Assembly (NCBI GenBank): GCA_029260715.1
Contig: JAJDCS010000003.1
Coordinates: forward strand, 113,180-177,179
Reading direction: 5' to 3'
Length of the DNA: 64,000 nt
From: Phycisphaeraceae bacterium
GTDB taxonomy: Bacteria > Planctomycetota > Phycisphaerae > Phycisphaerales > Phycisphaeraceae
The notes under the pieces were generated by a model. The model saw only the letters and a program-made list of their open reading frames with translations. It had not been told where the DNA came from and made no database searches. Within the stretch, counting starts at the first letter, position 1, and each line of letters starts with the position of its first letter. Below, piece by piece: positions 41,261-51,455 of the stretch. A program made the translations under genes and the position numbers.

Positions 41261-41869
41261 ATGAAGCTCATCGTCGGTTTAGGCAACCCCGGCACCACCT
41301 ACACCAACACCCGCCACAACGTGGGGGCCGAGGTCGTGGACCGCTTGGCCTCACGGCACAGCCTGTCAATACCAAGAAGCCAGTTCCACTCACGCACGCA
41401 CGACGGGCAGATCGCCGGGCAGCGGTGCATGCTCATACAGCCGATGACATACATGAACCGCTCGGGCCTGGCCGTGGGAGAGGCCGTGCGGTTCTACAAG
41501 ATCGACCCAACCGTCGACCTGCTCGTAATCGTCGACGAAGTCGCACTACCCGTCGGGCAGATCCGCCTGCGCGGTGAAGGCGGCACCGGCGGACACAACG
41601 GGCTCGGTGACATCGAGCAAGCACTGGCGACCAGCGCCTACCCACGCCTACGCATCGGCGTCGACCCGCCCGGACGCGTCCCACAAGCCGACTACGTACT
41701 GAGCGGCTTCACACCAAAGCAAAAGCGGGTCATCGAACCCACGCTCGACCGCGCGTGCGACGCCGTCGAGTGCTGGCTTGAACACGGCATCGAGCAAGCC
41801 ATGAACAACTTCAACGCCAACCCCGCCGCCGCCCCAAAAACGCAGCCCTCCACCGAGACCGACGCCTGA
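41261..41869 (+). CDS. pth: Peptidyl-tRNA hydrolase
   Basis: Pth frees tRNA from prematurely released peptidyl-tRNA. The 202-residue product has MKLIVGLGNPGTTYTNTRHN with the catalytic histidine, the substrate-binding QPMTYMNRSG, VIVDEVALPVGQIRLRGEGG with the conserved Asp, and GGHNGLGDIEQAL with the second histidine. It lies 116 bp after rplY, in the same orientation. Confidence 0.96.
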   Translation: MKLIVGLGNPGTTYTNTRHNVGAEVVDRLASRHSLSIPRSQFHSRTHDGQIAGQRCMLIQPMTYMNRSGLAVGEAVRFYKIDPTVDLLVIVDEVALPVGQIRLRGEGGTGGHNGLGDIEQALATSAYPRLRIGVDPPGRVPQADYVLSGFTPKQKRVIEPTLDRACDAVECWLEHGIEQAMNNFNANPAAAPKTQPSTETDA

Positions 41870-41922
41870 CCCGCCACGCCCGCTCTCGCCAAGCCGTAAC
41901 AACCGTCCACAGCAGATTTTGC

Positions 41923-41992
41923 TTGACGCCGAGCCGACGCGATGATCCAATAGCCTGCTGTTAAGAGGCCCGCCAGGTATGATGGGCCTCTT
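41923..41992 (+). promoter_or_regulatory. Promoter and 5' hairpin of the autotransporter gene
   Basis: TTGACG (41923-41928), a 17-bp spacer and TCCAAT (41946-41951) form a candidate promoter. AAGAGGCCC ... GGGCCTCTT (41963-41971 / 41984-41992) is a perfect 9-bp stem right after the likely start of transcription, followed by ATTG rather than a T-run. It could be a pth terminator or an mRNA-stabilising 5' stem. Confidence 0.4.
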
Positions 41993-42103
41993 ATTGCCCC
42001 GTGAGCCCACTAAAAACGCCACCCGCATCGGTTGCCGGGGTTGAATCGTTCGGCTGCGGGGAGGGGATGACGACCTGAATTAGTGATGAAAGGCGATTGC
42101 ACA

Positions 42104-45100
42104 ATGAGCACCCACACGGCGAATCGATCAAAGCCATACCCGATATCAAATCTTTTCGTGGCCCTCTGCGCCGCCGCCGCGTGGATCGGGGGCGCCGCGC
42201 CATCGCTCGCACAGACCACCTGGGACGGCGGAGGCGCCAACACCAACTGGAGCACCGTCGAAAACTGGAACAACGACATCGCGCCCCCAAACGACGGCAC
42301 CGCCACACTCACCTTCACAGGAACCACACAACCCACCCCAAACGTCGATACCGCTTGGGACCTATCCACCGTCACGTTTGACATCAACGCGACATCCATC
42401 TTCACACTCAGCGGCCAGAGCATCACCTTCTCAAACGCCGCAACACTAACCAACAACAGCACGCTCACACACACGCTCAACAACAACCTCATCGCCACCG
42501 CCGCCGGCCTGACCATCACCGCCAACGCCGGCAGCCTCACGCTAGGCACCGGCGGCATCGACCTGTCCGCGGGCGGCGGCGCCACACTCACCGTCGCCGG
42601 CGCGCAAAACACCACAATCACCGGCATCATCTCCGGCGCCGGAGGCGACATCACCAAAAACGGAGCCGGCACTCTCACCCTAAGCGGCGCCAACACCTTC
42701 GACGGGCCCGTCACACTCAACGCCGGAACGCTCTCGCTCAACAACAACAGCGCGCTAGGCTCCAGCACTAGCCTCACCATCGCAGGCGGCAACCTCCAAG
42801 CCGGAGGCGCAGCGAGAACCATCGCCGACACCGTCGCCGTCGACATCGGCGCCAACTTCGGCATCACCGGCAATCAAAACCTCACCGTCGACGCCGACGT
42901 CACGCTTAACACTTTCAGCCCCACCATCACCGTCACCAACACCGCCAGCACCACCATCGCCGGCGACATCAGCGAGGCGGGCGGCGCACAGTCACTCACC
43001 AAAGCGGGCACCGGCTCGCTAACCCTCTCGGGAACTAACACGTACACCGGCGCCACAAACGTCGCCGCCGGAACACTCACCGTCTCGGGGGCCGTCGCCG
43101 GCGCCGCCAACGTCAACGGCGGAACACTCACCGTCTCCGGAACCATCGCCGGTGACACCACCCTCACCACCGGCACCTTGGCCGTCGGCAACAACAACGC
43201 CCTGGGCGGCGCGCTCAACATCAACGGCGGAAACATCCAAGCCAGCGGAGCGGCCAGGACCGTCCCCGGCTCAACAGCCGTCAACGTCAACGGAAACTTC
43301 AGCGTCACAGGCACCCAAAACTTGGAACTCGCTAGCGACATCGCCGTCGCCGCCGTGCGAACCATCACCGTCACCAACACCGGCAACACCGAACTCAGCG
43401 GAGACCTCAGCGGCGCCGGCGGCATCACCAAATCAGGCACGGGCGTGCTGGAACTGTCCGGGATAAACACCTACGTCGACGCCACCACCATCACCAACGG
43501 CACACTGCGGCTCAGCAACGACGGCGCACTGCCAGGCGGCTCCGACCTGATCATCAACGGCGGCGCGGTCGAAGCCGGCAACGCCGCCAGGCTCATCGCC
43601 GGCGCCGGAACTTTCGTCGTGGGGGGAGACTTCACCGTCTCAGGCAGCCAAGGCCTCGAAATCGCCAGAAACCTCATCCTCTCGGCAGACCGCACCGTCA
43701 CCGTGTCCAATACCGGAACAACCGTCTTCTCCGGCGCGATCAGCGGCGCCAACGGGCTAACAAAAGCCGGCACCGGTTCCTTGGAACTGTCCAACGCCAG
43801 CAACACCTACACCGGTGACACCGTCATCTCAGGCGGCACACTGACCGTTAGCGGAACCGTCGCCGGGGACATCAACATCAACACAGGCGTGCTGTCGCTC
43901 GACGGCGGAACCGTCAGCGGCGCCGTCACACTCGCCACCAGCACCAGCACACTCTCACTGAGCAACAACCCCACACTCGCAGGCGGCAGCCTCACCATCA
44001 ACGGCGGCACCATCCTCGCCAGCGGCAGCGCCGCGACCGTCGCCGCCGGGGTCACCACCACGCTCGGCGGAAATTTCAGCATCGCAGGCACACAAGACCT
44101 CACCTTCGACGGCAACATGACCCTCCCCGCAACACGCAGCGTCAACGTCTCAAGCACCGGCAGCACCGTGTTCGCCGGCATCCTTAGCGGAGCCGGCGGC
44201 TTGACCAAAACAGGGTCAGGGGCGCTCGAACTGTCGGGCGTCAACACCTACACCGGTGACACCACCCTCAGCGCCGGATCCCTGCTCGTCTCGGGCGATC
44301 TCGCCACGGGCGACGTGAACGTCAACGGCGGAACGCTCACGCTCACCGGCACCGCCGGAGGCGACACGTTCATCAACACCGGCGGCACACTCGCCGTCAA
44401 CGCGTCGGGTATGGTCGCCGGCAACACCACGCTCAACACCGGCGGCACACTGTCCATCGGCAACAGCAACCCGCTCGGGGGCAACCTGAACATCAACGGC
44501 GGAACGCTCCTCGCCACCGGCGGACCAAAAACACTGCCAGACACCGTCGCGATCAACATCGGCGGCAACTTCGCCATCGGAGGCAACCAAGACCTCACCC
44601 TCGATAGCGACTTCGCCATCACGGGCACTCGCACCGTCACCGTGAACAACACAGGCAACACCGAGTTCTCCGGTATAATCTCGGGCACCGGCGGGCTAAC
44701 CAAAGCCGGAACAGGGACACTCGAACTATCTGAAACGAACACCTACACCGGCCCCACCACGCTCTCAGCCGGCGCCCTGACAATCTCCGGCGCCGTCGGA
44801 GCGGGCGATGTCAACGTCAACGGCGGAACACTCACCCTAAGCGGCACCGCCGGCGGTAACGCGATCGTCAACACCGGCGCCCTAAACCTCACCGGCACCG
44901 GATCCGTCGCCGGCACCGCCACCGTCAACTCCGGCGGCACACTGGCCGCCACAGGCACCGGCGCCGTCACCGGCGCCACCACCCTCAACTCCGGAGGCAG
45001 CCTGTCCATCGGACACGACAGCATGTTCGGCACCGCCCTAGCCATTAACGGGGGCACCCTCCAAGCCACAGGCGGCGCTCGCGTCATCCCAAACACCGTG

Positions 45101-47023
45101 GCAATAACCATCGGCGGCAACTTCACCGTCGGAGGCACCCAAGACCTCACCATCGATAGAGCTTTCACCCTCACCGGAAACAGAACCATCACAACAACCA
45201 ACACCGGCAACACCGTGCTCGCCCGCGTCATCAGCGGCACCGGCTCCCTGACCAAGCTCGGCTCACGCACCCTCGAGCTTATGGGCACCAACACCTACAC
45301 CGGAGACACCAACATCAACGCCGGAACACTGATACTCAGCGGCGCCGTAGGCGGCAACACAATCGTGAACACCACCGGATTGCTCGTCGGCACCGGCAGC
45401 ATCAACGGCAACCTCACCGTCAACAACGGCGGCGCGCTCAACGCCGGACCCGCCAACAACCTCACCACAGGAACACTCACCGTCAACGGCAACCTCACCC
45501 TCAACGCCGGCAGCATCACCCAAGTCACCGTCGCCTCGTCCACCTTGGCCGACAGCTACAGCGTGATGACAGGCGCCGCCACCATCAACACCGGCAGCAT
45601 CCTAAACGTCGTCGCGCTCAGCGGCTTCACGCCCACACAAGGCAACTCATACACCATCTTCACCACCACAGGCGGCATCACCGGCAACTTCGACACCGAC
45701 GACATCGTGTCCTCCCCAGCAGGGTTCAGCTTTGAAACCACCACCGCCAACAGCGGCCTCGACCTCGTCCTGTCGATCTCCATCACACCGCTGGCTAATT
45801 CCGCCGTGTCGCCCAACCAGGCAGGCGTCGCCTCCGTCCTGGACAGCATCCGCCCCACCGTCACGCCCGGCTCGGACATGGAAACCGTCATCAACCAATT
45901 AGCCATGCTCAGCGTCAGCGACCTGCAGACCGCGCTGAACCAGATCGTCCCCGACGAGGTCGGAGCGATGTCGAACATCAGCTTCGCAAACAACAACACC
46001 CAGTCGACCAACGTCTCGAACCGGCTCGCCGAGATGCGCCAGGGCGCCACCGGCCACAGCGCGCGGAACCTCCAACTCGCCAACCTCCGCCGCACCATCA
46101 GCGACGACGACCTCATGCTCCTATCAGGGCAGACAGACCCCTGGCAGCCCAGCGACAGCGCACTACGCAGGATCGCCACCCCCGATTACGCATGGAGCGC
46201 CTTCGTCTCCGGGGCTGGAACCTTCGGTGAGATCGACGCCGACGCCGGGCAACCGGGCTACGAGTTCACCACCGGCGGCATCACCGCGGGCGTCGACCGG
46301 CAGGTCTCGCAGAACACCGTCTTGGGAGCCATGCTCGGATACGCCATGTCCAACGTCGATGTGGACTCCAACGGCGGCGAGACCGACGTCAACTCAATCA
46401 AGGCGGGCCTATACGGCACCGTCTTCGTGCCCGGCGCCTACGTCAACGCCATGATCGGCACCGGCATCAACTTCTACGACACCGACCGCAACGTCCAACT
46501 CGGCGCCACCACCCGCACCGCCACCTCCGACCCCGACGGCGTCGAGTTTTCCGCTATGGTCAGCGCGGGCTTCGACTTCGCCTGGGGTAGCTGGATCGTC
46601 GAGCCCACCGTCTCCGTCCAGTACACACACCTGACCATCGACGACTACACCGAGACCGGCGCCGGCGCCCTGAACCTCACCGTCGATGAGCAAGACGCAG
46701 ACTCCCTGCTCCTACGCGTCGGCGCCAGGTTCGCCACCACCGTCGAGCTCGCTCGCACACGCATGATCCCCGAATTCCGCGTGTTCTATCAGAACGAAGT
46801 GGAAGACCAAGCCCGCTCCGTCACCGCACGGTTCGCCTCCGGCGGCGGGGGCGCGTTCAGCTTCAACACCACCGACATCGGGGCCACCTCATTCGTGATC
46901 GGAGCCGGCGTCACGTTCATCTCACAAGACGACATCGCCGCCTACATCGACTTCAACACCGAAACCGGACGCGACAACTACACCGCACACACCGTCCGCG
47001 CAGGCGTACAGTTCCCGTTCTAA
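42104..47023 (+). CDS. Giant autotransporter with PATR-type beta repeats and C-terminal barrel
   Basis: The ~1639-residue product has a signal peptide (ISNLFVALCAAAAWIGGAAP, cut near SLAQ), a TTWDGGGANTNWSTVENWNN opening, and a long passenger. Seven passenger repeats of the form GxISGAGGLTKAGTGTLELS, NTYTGDTTLSAGTL recur at about 42640, 42970, 43400, 43740, 44180, 44680 and 45235. From residue ~1370 follows a classical autotransporter barrel: AWSAFVSGAGTFGEIDAD, GGITAGVDRQVSQNTVLGAM, with the last residues GVQFPF ending in Phe. Type V secretion inserts this barrel in the outer membrane and exposes the passenger. It is a likely adhesin or matrix protein. GTG at 42083 is an alternative start; ATG 42104 has AAAGGCGA upstream. 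Confidence 0.85.
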   Translation: MSTHTANRSKPYPISNLFVALCAAAAWIGGAAPSLAQTTWDGGGANTNWSTVENWNNDIAPPNDGTATLTFTGTTQPTPNVDTAWDLSTVTFDINATSIFTLSGQSITFSNAATLTNNSTLTHTLNNNLIATAAGLTITANAGSLTLGTGGIDLSAGGGATLTVAGAQNTTITGIISGAGGDITKNGAGTLTLSGANTFDGPVTLNAGTLSLNNNSALGSSTSLTIAGGNLQAGGAARTIADTVAVDIGANFGITGNQNLTVDADVTLNTFSPTITVTNTASTTIAGDISEAGGAQSLTKAGTGSLTLSGTNTYTGATNVAAGTLTVSGAVAGAANVNGGTLTVSGTIAGDTTLTTGTLAVGNNNALGGALNINGGNIQASGAARTVPGSTAVNVNGNFSVTGTQNLELASDIAVAAVRTITVTNTGNTELSGDLSGAGGITKSGTGVLELSGINTYVDATTITNGTLRLSNDGALPGGSDLIINGGAVEAGNAARLIAGAGTFVVGGDFTVSGSQGLEIARNLILSADRTVTVSNTGTTVFSGAISGANGLTKAGTGSLELSNASNTYTGDTVISGGTLTVSGTVAGDININTGVLSLDGGTVSGAVTLATSTSTLSLSNNPTLAGGSLTINGGTILASGSAATVAAGVTTTLGGNFSIAGTQDLTFDGNMTLPATRSVNVSSTGSTVFAGILSGAGGLTKTGSGALELSGVNTYTGDTTLSAGSLLVSGDLATGDVNVNGGTLTLTGTAGGDTFINTGGTLAVNASGMVAGNTTLNTGGTLSIGNSNPLGGNLNINGGTLLATGGPKTLPDTVAINIGGNFAIGGNQDLTLDSDFAITGTRTVTVNNTGNTEFSGIISGTGGLTKAGTGTLELSETNTYTGPTTLSAGALTISGAVGAGDVNVNGGTLTLSGTAGGNAIVNTGALNLTGTGSVAGTATVNSGGTLAATGTGAVTGATTLNSGGSLSIGHDSMFGTALAINGGTLQATGGARVIPNTVAITIGGNFTVGGTQDLTIDRAFTLTGNRTITTTNTGNTVLARVISGTGSLTKLGSRTLELMGTNTYTGDTNINAGTLILSGAVGGNTIVNTTGLLVGTGSINGNLTVNNGGALNAGPANNLTTGTLTVNGNLTLNAGSITQVTVASSTLADSYSVMTGAATINTGSILNVVALSGFTPTQGNSYTIFTTTGGITGNFDTDDIVSSPAGFSFETTTANSGLDLVLSISITPLANSAVSPNQAGVASVLDSIRPTVTPGSDMETVINQLAMLSVSDLQTALNQIVPDEVGAMSNISFANNNTQSTNVSNRLAEMRQGATGHSARNLQLANLRRTISDDDLMLLSGQTDPWQPSDSALRRIATPDYAWSAFVSGAGTFGEIDADAGQPGYEFTTGGITAGVDRQVSQNTVLGAMLGYAMSNVDVDSNGGETDVNSIKAGLYGTVFVPGAYVNAMIGTGINFYDTDRNVQLGATTRTATSDPDGVEFSAMVSAGFDFAWGSWIVEPTVSVQYTHLTIDDYTETGAGALNLTVDEQDADSLLLRVGARFATTVELARTRMIPEFRVFYQNEVEDQARSVTARFASGGGGAFSFNTTDIGATSFVIGAGVTFISQDDIAAYIDFNTETGRDNYTAHTVRAGVQFPF

Positions 47024-47050
47024 CACGCACATGGATTAATAGTGTGGTAG

Positions 47051-47129
47051 GGCAGGTCATTGACCTGCCTCTGCCCCTAGGCCAACGGAGTACAGACTGA
47101 TGCCACACATCATGCCGAAGGCTGATGTG
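47051..47129. repeat. Two hairpins between the autotransporter and lon
   Basis: GGCAGGTCATTGACCTGCC (47051-47069) is a perfect palindrome, and CACACATCATGCCGAAGGC / TGATGTGTG (47101-47129) is a hairpin like that at 20553-20600. Both lie between two convergent genes and could end transcription. Confidence 0.5.
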
Positions 47130-47175
47130 TGACGAAGTGACCAACCGGCCACCAAGCAGAAAACTGCTCTAAACA

Positions 47176-49674
47176 TCACGCTTTGCTGCTCTTCTTCTTC
47201 CCCGCCCGCTTCGCCGCCGCCAGCCGGCGCTTGCCTAGCGCGGCCTCGAGCACCTGGTCCACCCGCTCCACATACACAAAACGCAGCTTCTTCTTCACCC
47301 GCGCGTCGACTTCCTCCAGGTCGCCCTTGTTCCGAGCCGGCAGGATCACCGTCTTCACGCCCGCGCGCGACGCGGCCAGCACCTTTTCCTTGATCCCGCC
47401 CACCGGCAGCACCAACCCGCGTAGCGTAATCTCACCGGTCATGGCCAGCTTCTGCTCGCTGGGGATGCCCAGCATCAGCGACGCGATCGCCGTGTACATC
47501 GCCACACCCGCGCTTGGCCCGTCTTTGGGCACCGCGCCCGCGGGCACGTGGATGTGCAGGTCGCGCTCGCCCAAGCTCTCCGCGTCAAACCCGTAGTCCT
47601 GGGCACGCGTCTTGAACAGGCTCATCGCCGCGCTGACCGACTCTTTCATCACATCCCCGATCTGCCCCGTCAGCGTGACCTTCCCGCTCCCGTGGTAGGT
47701 CGTCGCCTCGATAAACAAAATCTCCCCGCCCACCGGCGTGTACGCCAGCCCGATCACCACGCCGGGGCTTTTCACACGCGTGTGCAGCTCACGCCCGTAT
47801 TTTTCCGGCCCCAAACACACCCGCACCAGGTCCGCGTCGACCTCCCACTTGCGCTTGCCCGCCCGCTTCTCCTTAGCCACCTCCGCCGCCACCGCGCGGC
47901 ACACCGCACCGATCTGACGCTCCAACTCGCGCACACCCGCCTCACGCGTGTAGTCGTTGATCACCTTGCGGATGCCCGTCATCGCCCACGAGCACCGCGA
48001 CTTGGTCAAACCGTTCTCTTTGAGCTGCCGCGGCACCAAGTACCGCCTGGCGATCTGCGCCTTGTCGTCGTCGCTGTAGCCCGGAATATCGATCACCTCC
48101 ATCCGGTCCCGCAGCGCCGCCGGCACCGTGCCCATGTAGTTCGCCGTCGCAATGAAAATCACCTGCGACAGGTCAAACGGCAGATCGAGGTACCGGTCCA
48201 CAAACGCGTGGTTCTGACGCGGGTCGAGCACCTCCAGCAAAGCGCTCGCCGGGTCGCCCCGGAAGTCCGCGCCCAGCTTGTCCAACTCGTCGAGCATCAT
48301 CACCGGGTTGTTCGTCCCCGCGCGACGCAGCTCCTGGATAATCCGCCCCGGCATCGCCCCGATATACGTGCGCCGGTGCCCACGCACCTCAGCCTCATCG
48401 CGGATACCCCCGAAGCTGATCCGAGAAAACTCCCTGCCCATTGCGTCGGCGATCGACTGCCCCAAACTCGTCTTGCCCACGCCAGGCGGCCCCACCAAAC
48501 ACAAAATCGGCCCACGACCGCCGGGGTTGAGCTTCCGCACAGCCAAATACTCGATCAAGCGACGCTTCACCTTGTCCAAGTCGAAGTGATCGCGGTCGAG
48601 CACCTTCCGCGCAGCCACCAAATCAAGTTTGTCCTTGCTCGACGTGTTCCAGGGCAGGTCAGCCACCAGCTCCAGGTAACCCAGCACCACCGAATACTCC
48701 GGGCTCGCCGGCGGGATGATCTCCAGCCGGTCCAAATCCCGCTGCACCTCCTCCATCACCTCTTCGGGCGGCCGGGCCTCCTCCAACCGCTTACGCACAT
48801 CCGCGATGACCTGCGTCCCGCTCTCCTGGTCTTCGCCCAGTTCCTTCTTGATCGCCTTGATCTGCTCACGAAGCAAAAACTTCCGCTGACCCTCGTCGAT
48901 CGAAGACTGCACGTCGCTCTGGATCTTCTGCTGGAGCTTGGCGATCTCGAGCTGGTTCGACACGTACTGGTGCACAGCCCGCACACGCTTCGCCACGTCA
49001 AACTCTTCGAGCAGGTCCTGCTTCTGCTGGATGTCGAGGTTCAGGTTCGCCGCCAGGAAGTCGGACAGGTTGCTCGGGTTGTCGATGTTGGCCAAAACCG
49101 TCTGCGCCTGCTCGGGCGCGCTGGGCGTCATCTCGATAAGCTGACGCGACTGCTCCTTGAGCTGACCCACGCCCGCCTCAAACTTCTTGCCCCCGCCAGG
49201 CTGCTCGACCACACGCTCAACACGGGCGACGTAATACGGCTTCTTCCGCAGGTATTCCTTCACCCGGATCCGCGACAGCCCGTGCACAAGGATCGAGATC
49301 GTCCCGTCGGTCTGACGCACCAGCTTGAGCACAATCACAGCCGTGCCGATGTTGAATAGCCCAGACGTGCCGGGGCTTTCTTCGTCTTCGTCACGCTGCG
49401 TGACCAGCCCGATCACCTTGGACTTGGGCAAACACTCGTCCAGCAGCTTCTTGCTCGACGCCCGCCCCACCCCAAGCGGCATGATCGTCCCGGGGAACAT
49501 CACCGTCCCACGGATCGGCAAGATCGGCAGCTCTTCGGGGATTTCGATCTGATCCACGCGCACTGCGCCGCCCGCCGCCTGACCGCCGCCCGCCCCTTCA
49601 GCCGGCGCCGCCGCTGCCGACATCGAAAACGCCGCGGGCGCCAGCGCGCTCTGTGGTCTTTGCTGCTGACTCAA
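47176..49674 (-). CDS. lon: ATP-dependent protease Lon
   Basis: Lon degrades misfolded and regulatory proteins. The 832-residue product has the LonA order: a substrate-recognition N-domain (~45-245; LPILPIRGTVMFPGTIMPLG), a helical/coiled-coil region, the AAA+ module with Walker A GPPGVGKTSLGQSIADAM and Walker B VMMLDELDKLG, and the protease domain with PKDGPSAGVAMYTAIASLM (catalytic Ser) and GGIKEKVLAASRAGV (catalytic Lys). The start used is TTG 49674; an ATG 17 codons later (MSAAAAPAEG) is an alternative. The A/G/Q-rich first ~45 residues are non-conserved. Confidence 0.96.
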   Translation of the reverse strand: MSQQQRPQSALAPAAFSMSAAAAPAEGAGGGQAAGGAVRVDQIEIPEELPILPIRGTVMFPGTIMPLGVGRASSKKLLDECLPKSKVIGLVTQRDEDEESPGTSGLFNIGTAVIVLKLVRQTDGTISILVHGLSRIRVKEYLRKKPYYVARVERVVEQPGGGKKFEAGVGQLKEQSRQLIEMTPSAPEQAQTVLANIDNPSNLSDFLAANLNLDIQQKQDLLEEFDVAKRVRAVHQYVSNQLEIAKLQQKIQSDVQSSIDEGQRKFLLREQIKAIKKELGEDQESGTQVIADVRKRLEEARPPEEVMEEVQRDLDRLEIIPPASPEYSVVLGYLELVADLPWNTSSKDKLDLVAARKVLDRDHFDLDKVKRRLIEYLAVRKLNPGGRGPILCLVGPPGVGKTSLGQSIADAMGREFSRISFGGIRDEAEVRGHRRTYIGAMPGRIIQELRRAGTNNPVMMLDELDKLGADFRGDPASALLEVLDPRQNHAFVDRYLDLPFDLSQVIFIATANYMGTVPAALRDRMEVIDIPGYSDDDKAQIARRYLVPRQLKENGLTKSRCSWAMTGIRKVINDYTREAGVRELERQIGAVCRAVAAEVAKEKRAGKRKWEVDADLVRVCLGPEKYGRELHTRVKSPGVVIGLAYTPVGGEILFIEATTYHGSGKVTLTGQIGDVMKESVSAAMSLFKTRAQDYGFDAESLGERDLHIHVPAGAVPKDGPSAGVAMYTAIASLMLGIPSEQKLAMTGEITLRGLVLPVGGIKEKVLAASRAGVKTVILPARNKGDLEEVDARVKKKLRFVYVERVDQVLEAALGKRRLAAAKRAGKKKSSKA

Positions 49675-49774
49675 TGAACAGGCCCCCCCAGTGAATATCC
49701 GTGTGCTTGTGGTTTGGGTGTCACGCTATGCGTCCCTCCGTCGGTAAAGCGAACCGATCATGCCCACCACCCCG

Positions 49775-50194
49775 CTACTTGCCCTTGCCGATCGGGATGC
49801 GTACCCACAACAACCCCTGGGCGTATTGAATCTGAACACGCGCGTGTCGCACATGCGGCGGCAGCGCCACCTGCCTGCAGAACGGGCCGTGGTCGATCTC
49901 CATCGACTCGATACACATCACATCGTCCCCCTCCGCAGCCGGCTGCGGAGCCACCCGCACCCCCTCGATCACGAGCTTGCTCGACTCGATACGCAGAACG
50001 ATCGACTTCGGCTCAACCCCCGCAAGATCAACGCACACGTCCACACGCTGCCTCAACCGGTAAAGATTAATCGCCGGCGACCAGCTATCCACCGGGCAAA
50101 ACTCGCGGAAGTGCGCCGATGAAGACGGCGCGCCAGGGCGTTGGGCATCGCCGGGCGCACGCCCCGACGGCTCGTGTCTAGCTGCTAAGATCAT
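49775..50194 (-). CDS. Hsp20/alpha-crystallin family protein
   Basis: The ~139-residue product has the small heat-shock protein core: SWSPAINLYRLRQRVDVCVD, LAGVEPKSIVLRIESSKLVI, EGVR and VALPPHVRHARVQIQYAQGL followed by LWVRIPI. These match the A-beta sandwich of Hsp20, including the conserved A-x-x-x-x-G-V/L-L position. These proteins hold unfolding clients for refolding. ATG 50194, with AGGTG upstream, is preferred over a start 19 codons earlier. It lies just upstream of lon on the same strand, a sensible quality-control pairing. Confidence 0.85.
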   Translation of the reverse strand: MILAARHEPSGRAPGDAQRPGAPSSSAHFREFCPVDSWSPAINLYRLRQRVDVCVDLAGVEPKSIVLRIESSKLVIEGVRVAPQPAAEGDDVMCIESMEIDHGPFCRQVALPPHVRHARVQIQYAQGLLWVRIPIGKGK

Positions 50195-50435
50195 CGCGGC
50201 ACCTCGTGTTTGCCAGTTCCAAAAAACATGACCGACCCTCATTTTACGCAACCCGCGCCCGGAAAAAGCGAATCGCCCAACCCGCCCGCCATTTTATTCA
50301 GGGAATACACCCCAGGCCCGCACGGTTCTATACACTAGCGGAAATATTGCCCGCCGCCGGATCGGCCCATAAGATCAATCAAGCGGCCCGGCAATCGCTC
50401 GACCTACCAAACCCTTAACCGACAGGGCACCACTC

Positions 50436-51263
50436 ATGGCCACAGACTCACCACCCTGCGATGCGACCCCCACCATACCCGACGTCCAGGCCTGCCCCGA
50501 CCGCCGCAAAGTCGCCATCGACAAAGTCGGCGTCAAGCACATCACATACCCCATCACACTCCACTGCCCCGTCACAGGAGGCGTACAGCACACCGTCGCT
50601 CAAGTAAACATGTACGTCGCCCTGCCCCACTACCAAAAAGGCACGCACATGAGCCGCTTCCTCGAAGTCCTAAACCAGCACCACGGCGAGATCCGCTCAG
50701 ACCAAGTCATGGCTGTCTGCCACGACATGAAAAGCCGCCTTCAAGCCGAAGAAGCCCACCTCGAATTCCAATTCCCCTATTTCATCCACAAAAAAGCACC
50801 AGTCACCGGCGCCCCCGGCATGCTCGACATCCAAGTCACTTTCGAGTGCGCCAGCAACAGCCACGACGACTTCATCATGGGCGTGAAAGTCCCCGCCACC
50901 AGCCTCTGCCCCTGCTCCAAAGAGATCGCCGCATACGGCGCCCACAACCAACGATGCGAGATGGAAGCACGCGTCCGCTTCACCCCCGGAAAGTCCATGT
51001 GGATCGAAGAGCTCTTCGAGCTACTCGAACAAGCCGCAAGCGCCCCCGTCTACGCCGTGCTCAAACGCCCCGACGAGAAACACGTCACCGAACAAGCTTT
51101 CGACAACCCCAAGTTCGTCGAGGACATCGTCCGCGACCTAGCCATCTCCCTCGACGCCGAAGACCGCATCGCCTGGTACCGCGTCACCAGCGAAAACTTC
51201 GAGTCCATCCACAACCACAACGCCTACGCCATGATCGAAAAAGACAAAACCCAAAACACCTAA
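50436..51263 (+). CDS. folE2: GTP cyclohydrolase FolE2
   Basis: The zinc-independent type IB GTP cyclohydrolase makes 7,8-dihydroneopterin triphosphate for folate and queuosine. The 275-residue product has VGVKHITYPITLHCPVTGGV near residue 30, QKGTHMSRFLEVL, the FFVHKKAPVT-like FPYFIHKKAPVTGAPGMLDI, VPATSLCPCSKEIAAYGAHN with the active-site cysteine, and WIEELFELLEQAASAPVYAV. FolE2 in place of FolE1 is usual where zinc may be limiting. It is a single gene next to an unrelated glutaredoxin. Confidence 0.94.
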   Translation: MATDSPPCDATPTIPDVQACPDRRKVAIDKVGVKHITYPITLHCPVTGGVQHTVAQVNMYVALPHYQKGTHMSRFLEVLNQHHGEIRSDQVMAVCHDMKSRLQAEEAHLEFQFPYFIHKKAPVTGAPGMLDIQVTFECASNSHDDFIMGVKVPATSLCPCSKEIAAYGAHNQRCEMEARVRFTPGKSMWIEELFELLEQAASAPVYAVLKRPDEKHVTEQAFDNPKFVEDIVRDLAISLDAEDRIAWYRVTSENFESIHNHNAYAMIEKDKTQNT

Positions 51264-51297
51264 TCACGCGATAAACACGCCTCATAATAAACACAAC

Positions 51298-51360
51298 ATC
51301 TAATCCCTCTCCCCTCAGGGGAGAGGCTGGGTGAGGGGTGAAAGCCTCGAAGTTCAAAGC
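51298..51360 (+). repeat. CTCTCCCC/GGGGAGAGG repeat unit
   Basis: ATCTAATCCCTCTCCCCTCA then GGGGAGAGG..., GTGAGGGGTGAAAGCCTCG, matching 31561-31626 at nearly all positions. Confidence 0.7.
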
Positions 51361-51455
51361 ACGCCCGGAGCCCACACCGCACCCAAGGTCGTAGATCCGT
51401 CTCAGGCGACTCGCCGGGTGCGAGGGACAACAGACTGGTTAGACTCACCCACCCC

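Noticed and set aside
47548..49359. 603-codon open frame on the plus strand opposite lon
   Set aside because: It lies wholly antisense to a well-supported lon gene; the protein is R/H/L-rich without any domain, as expected from high third-position GC.
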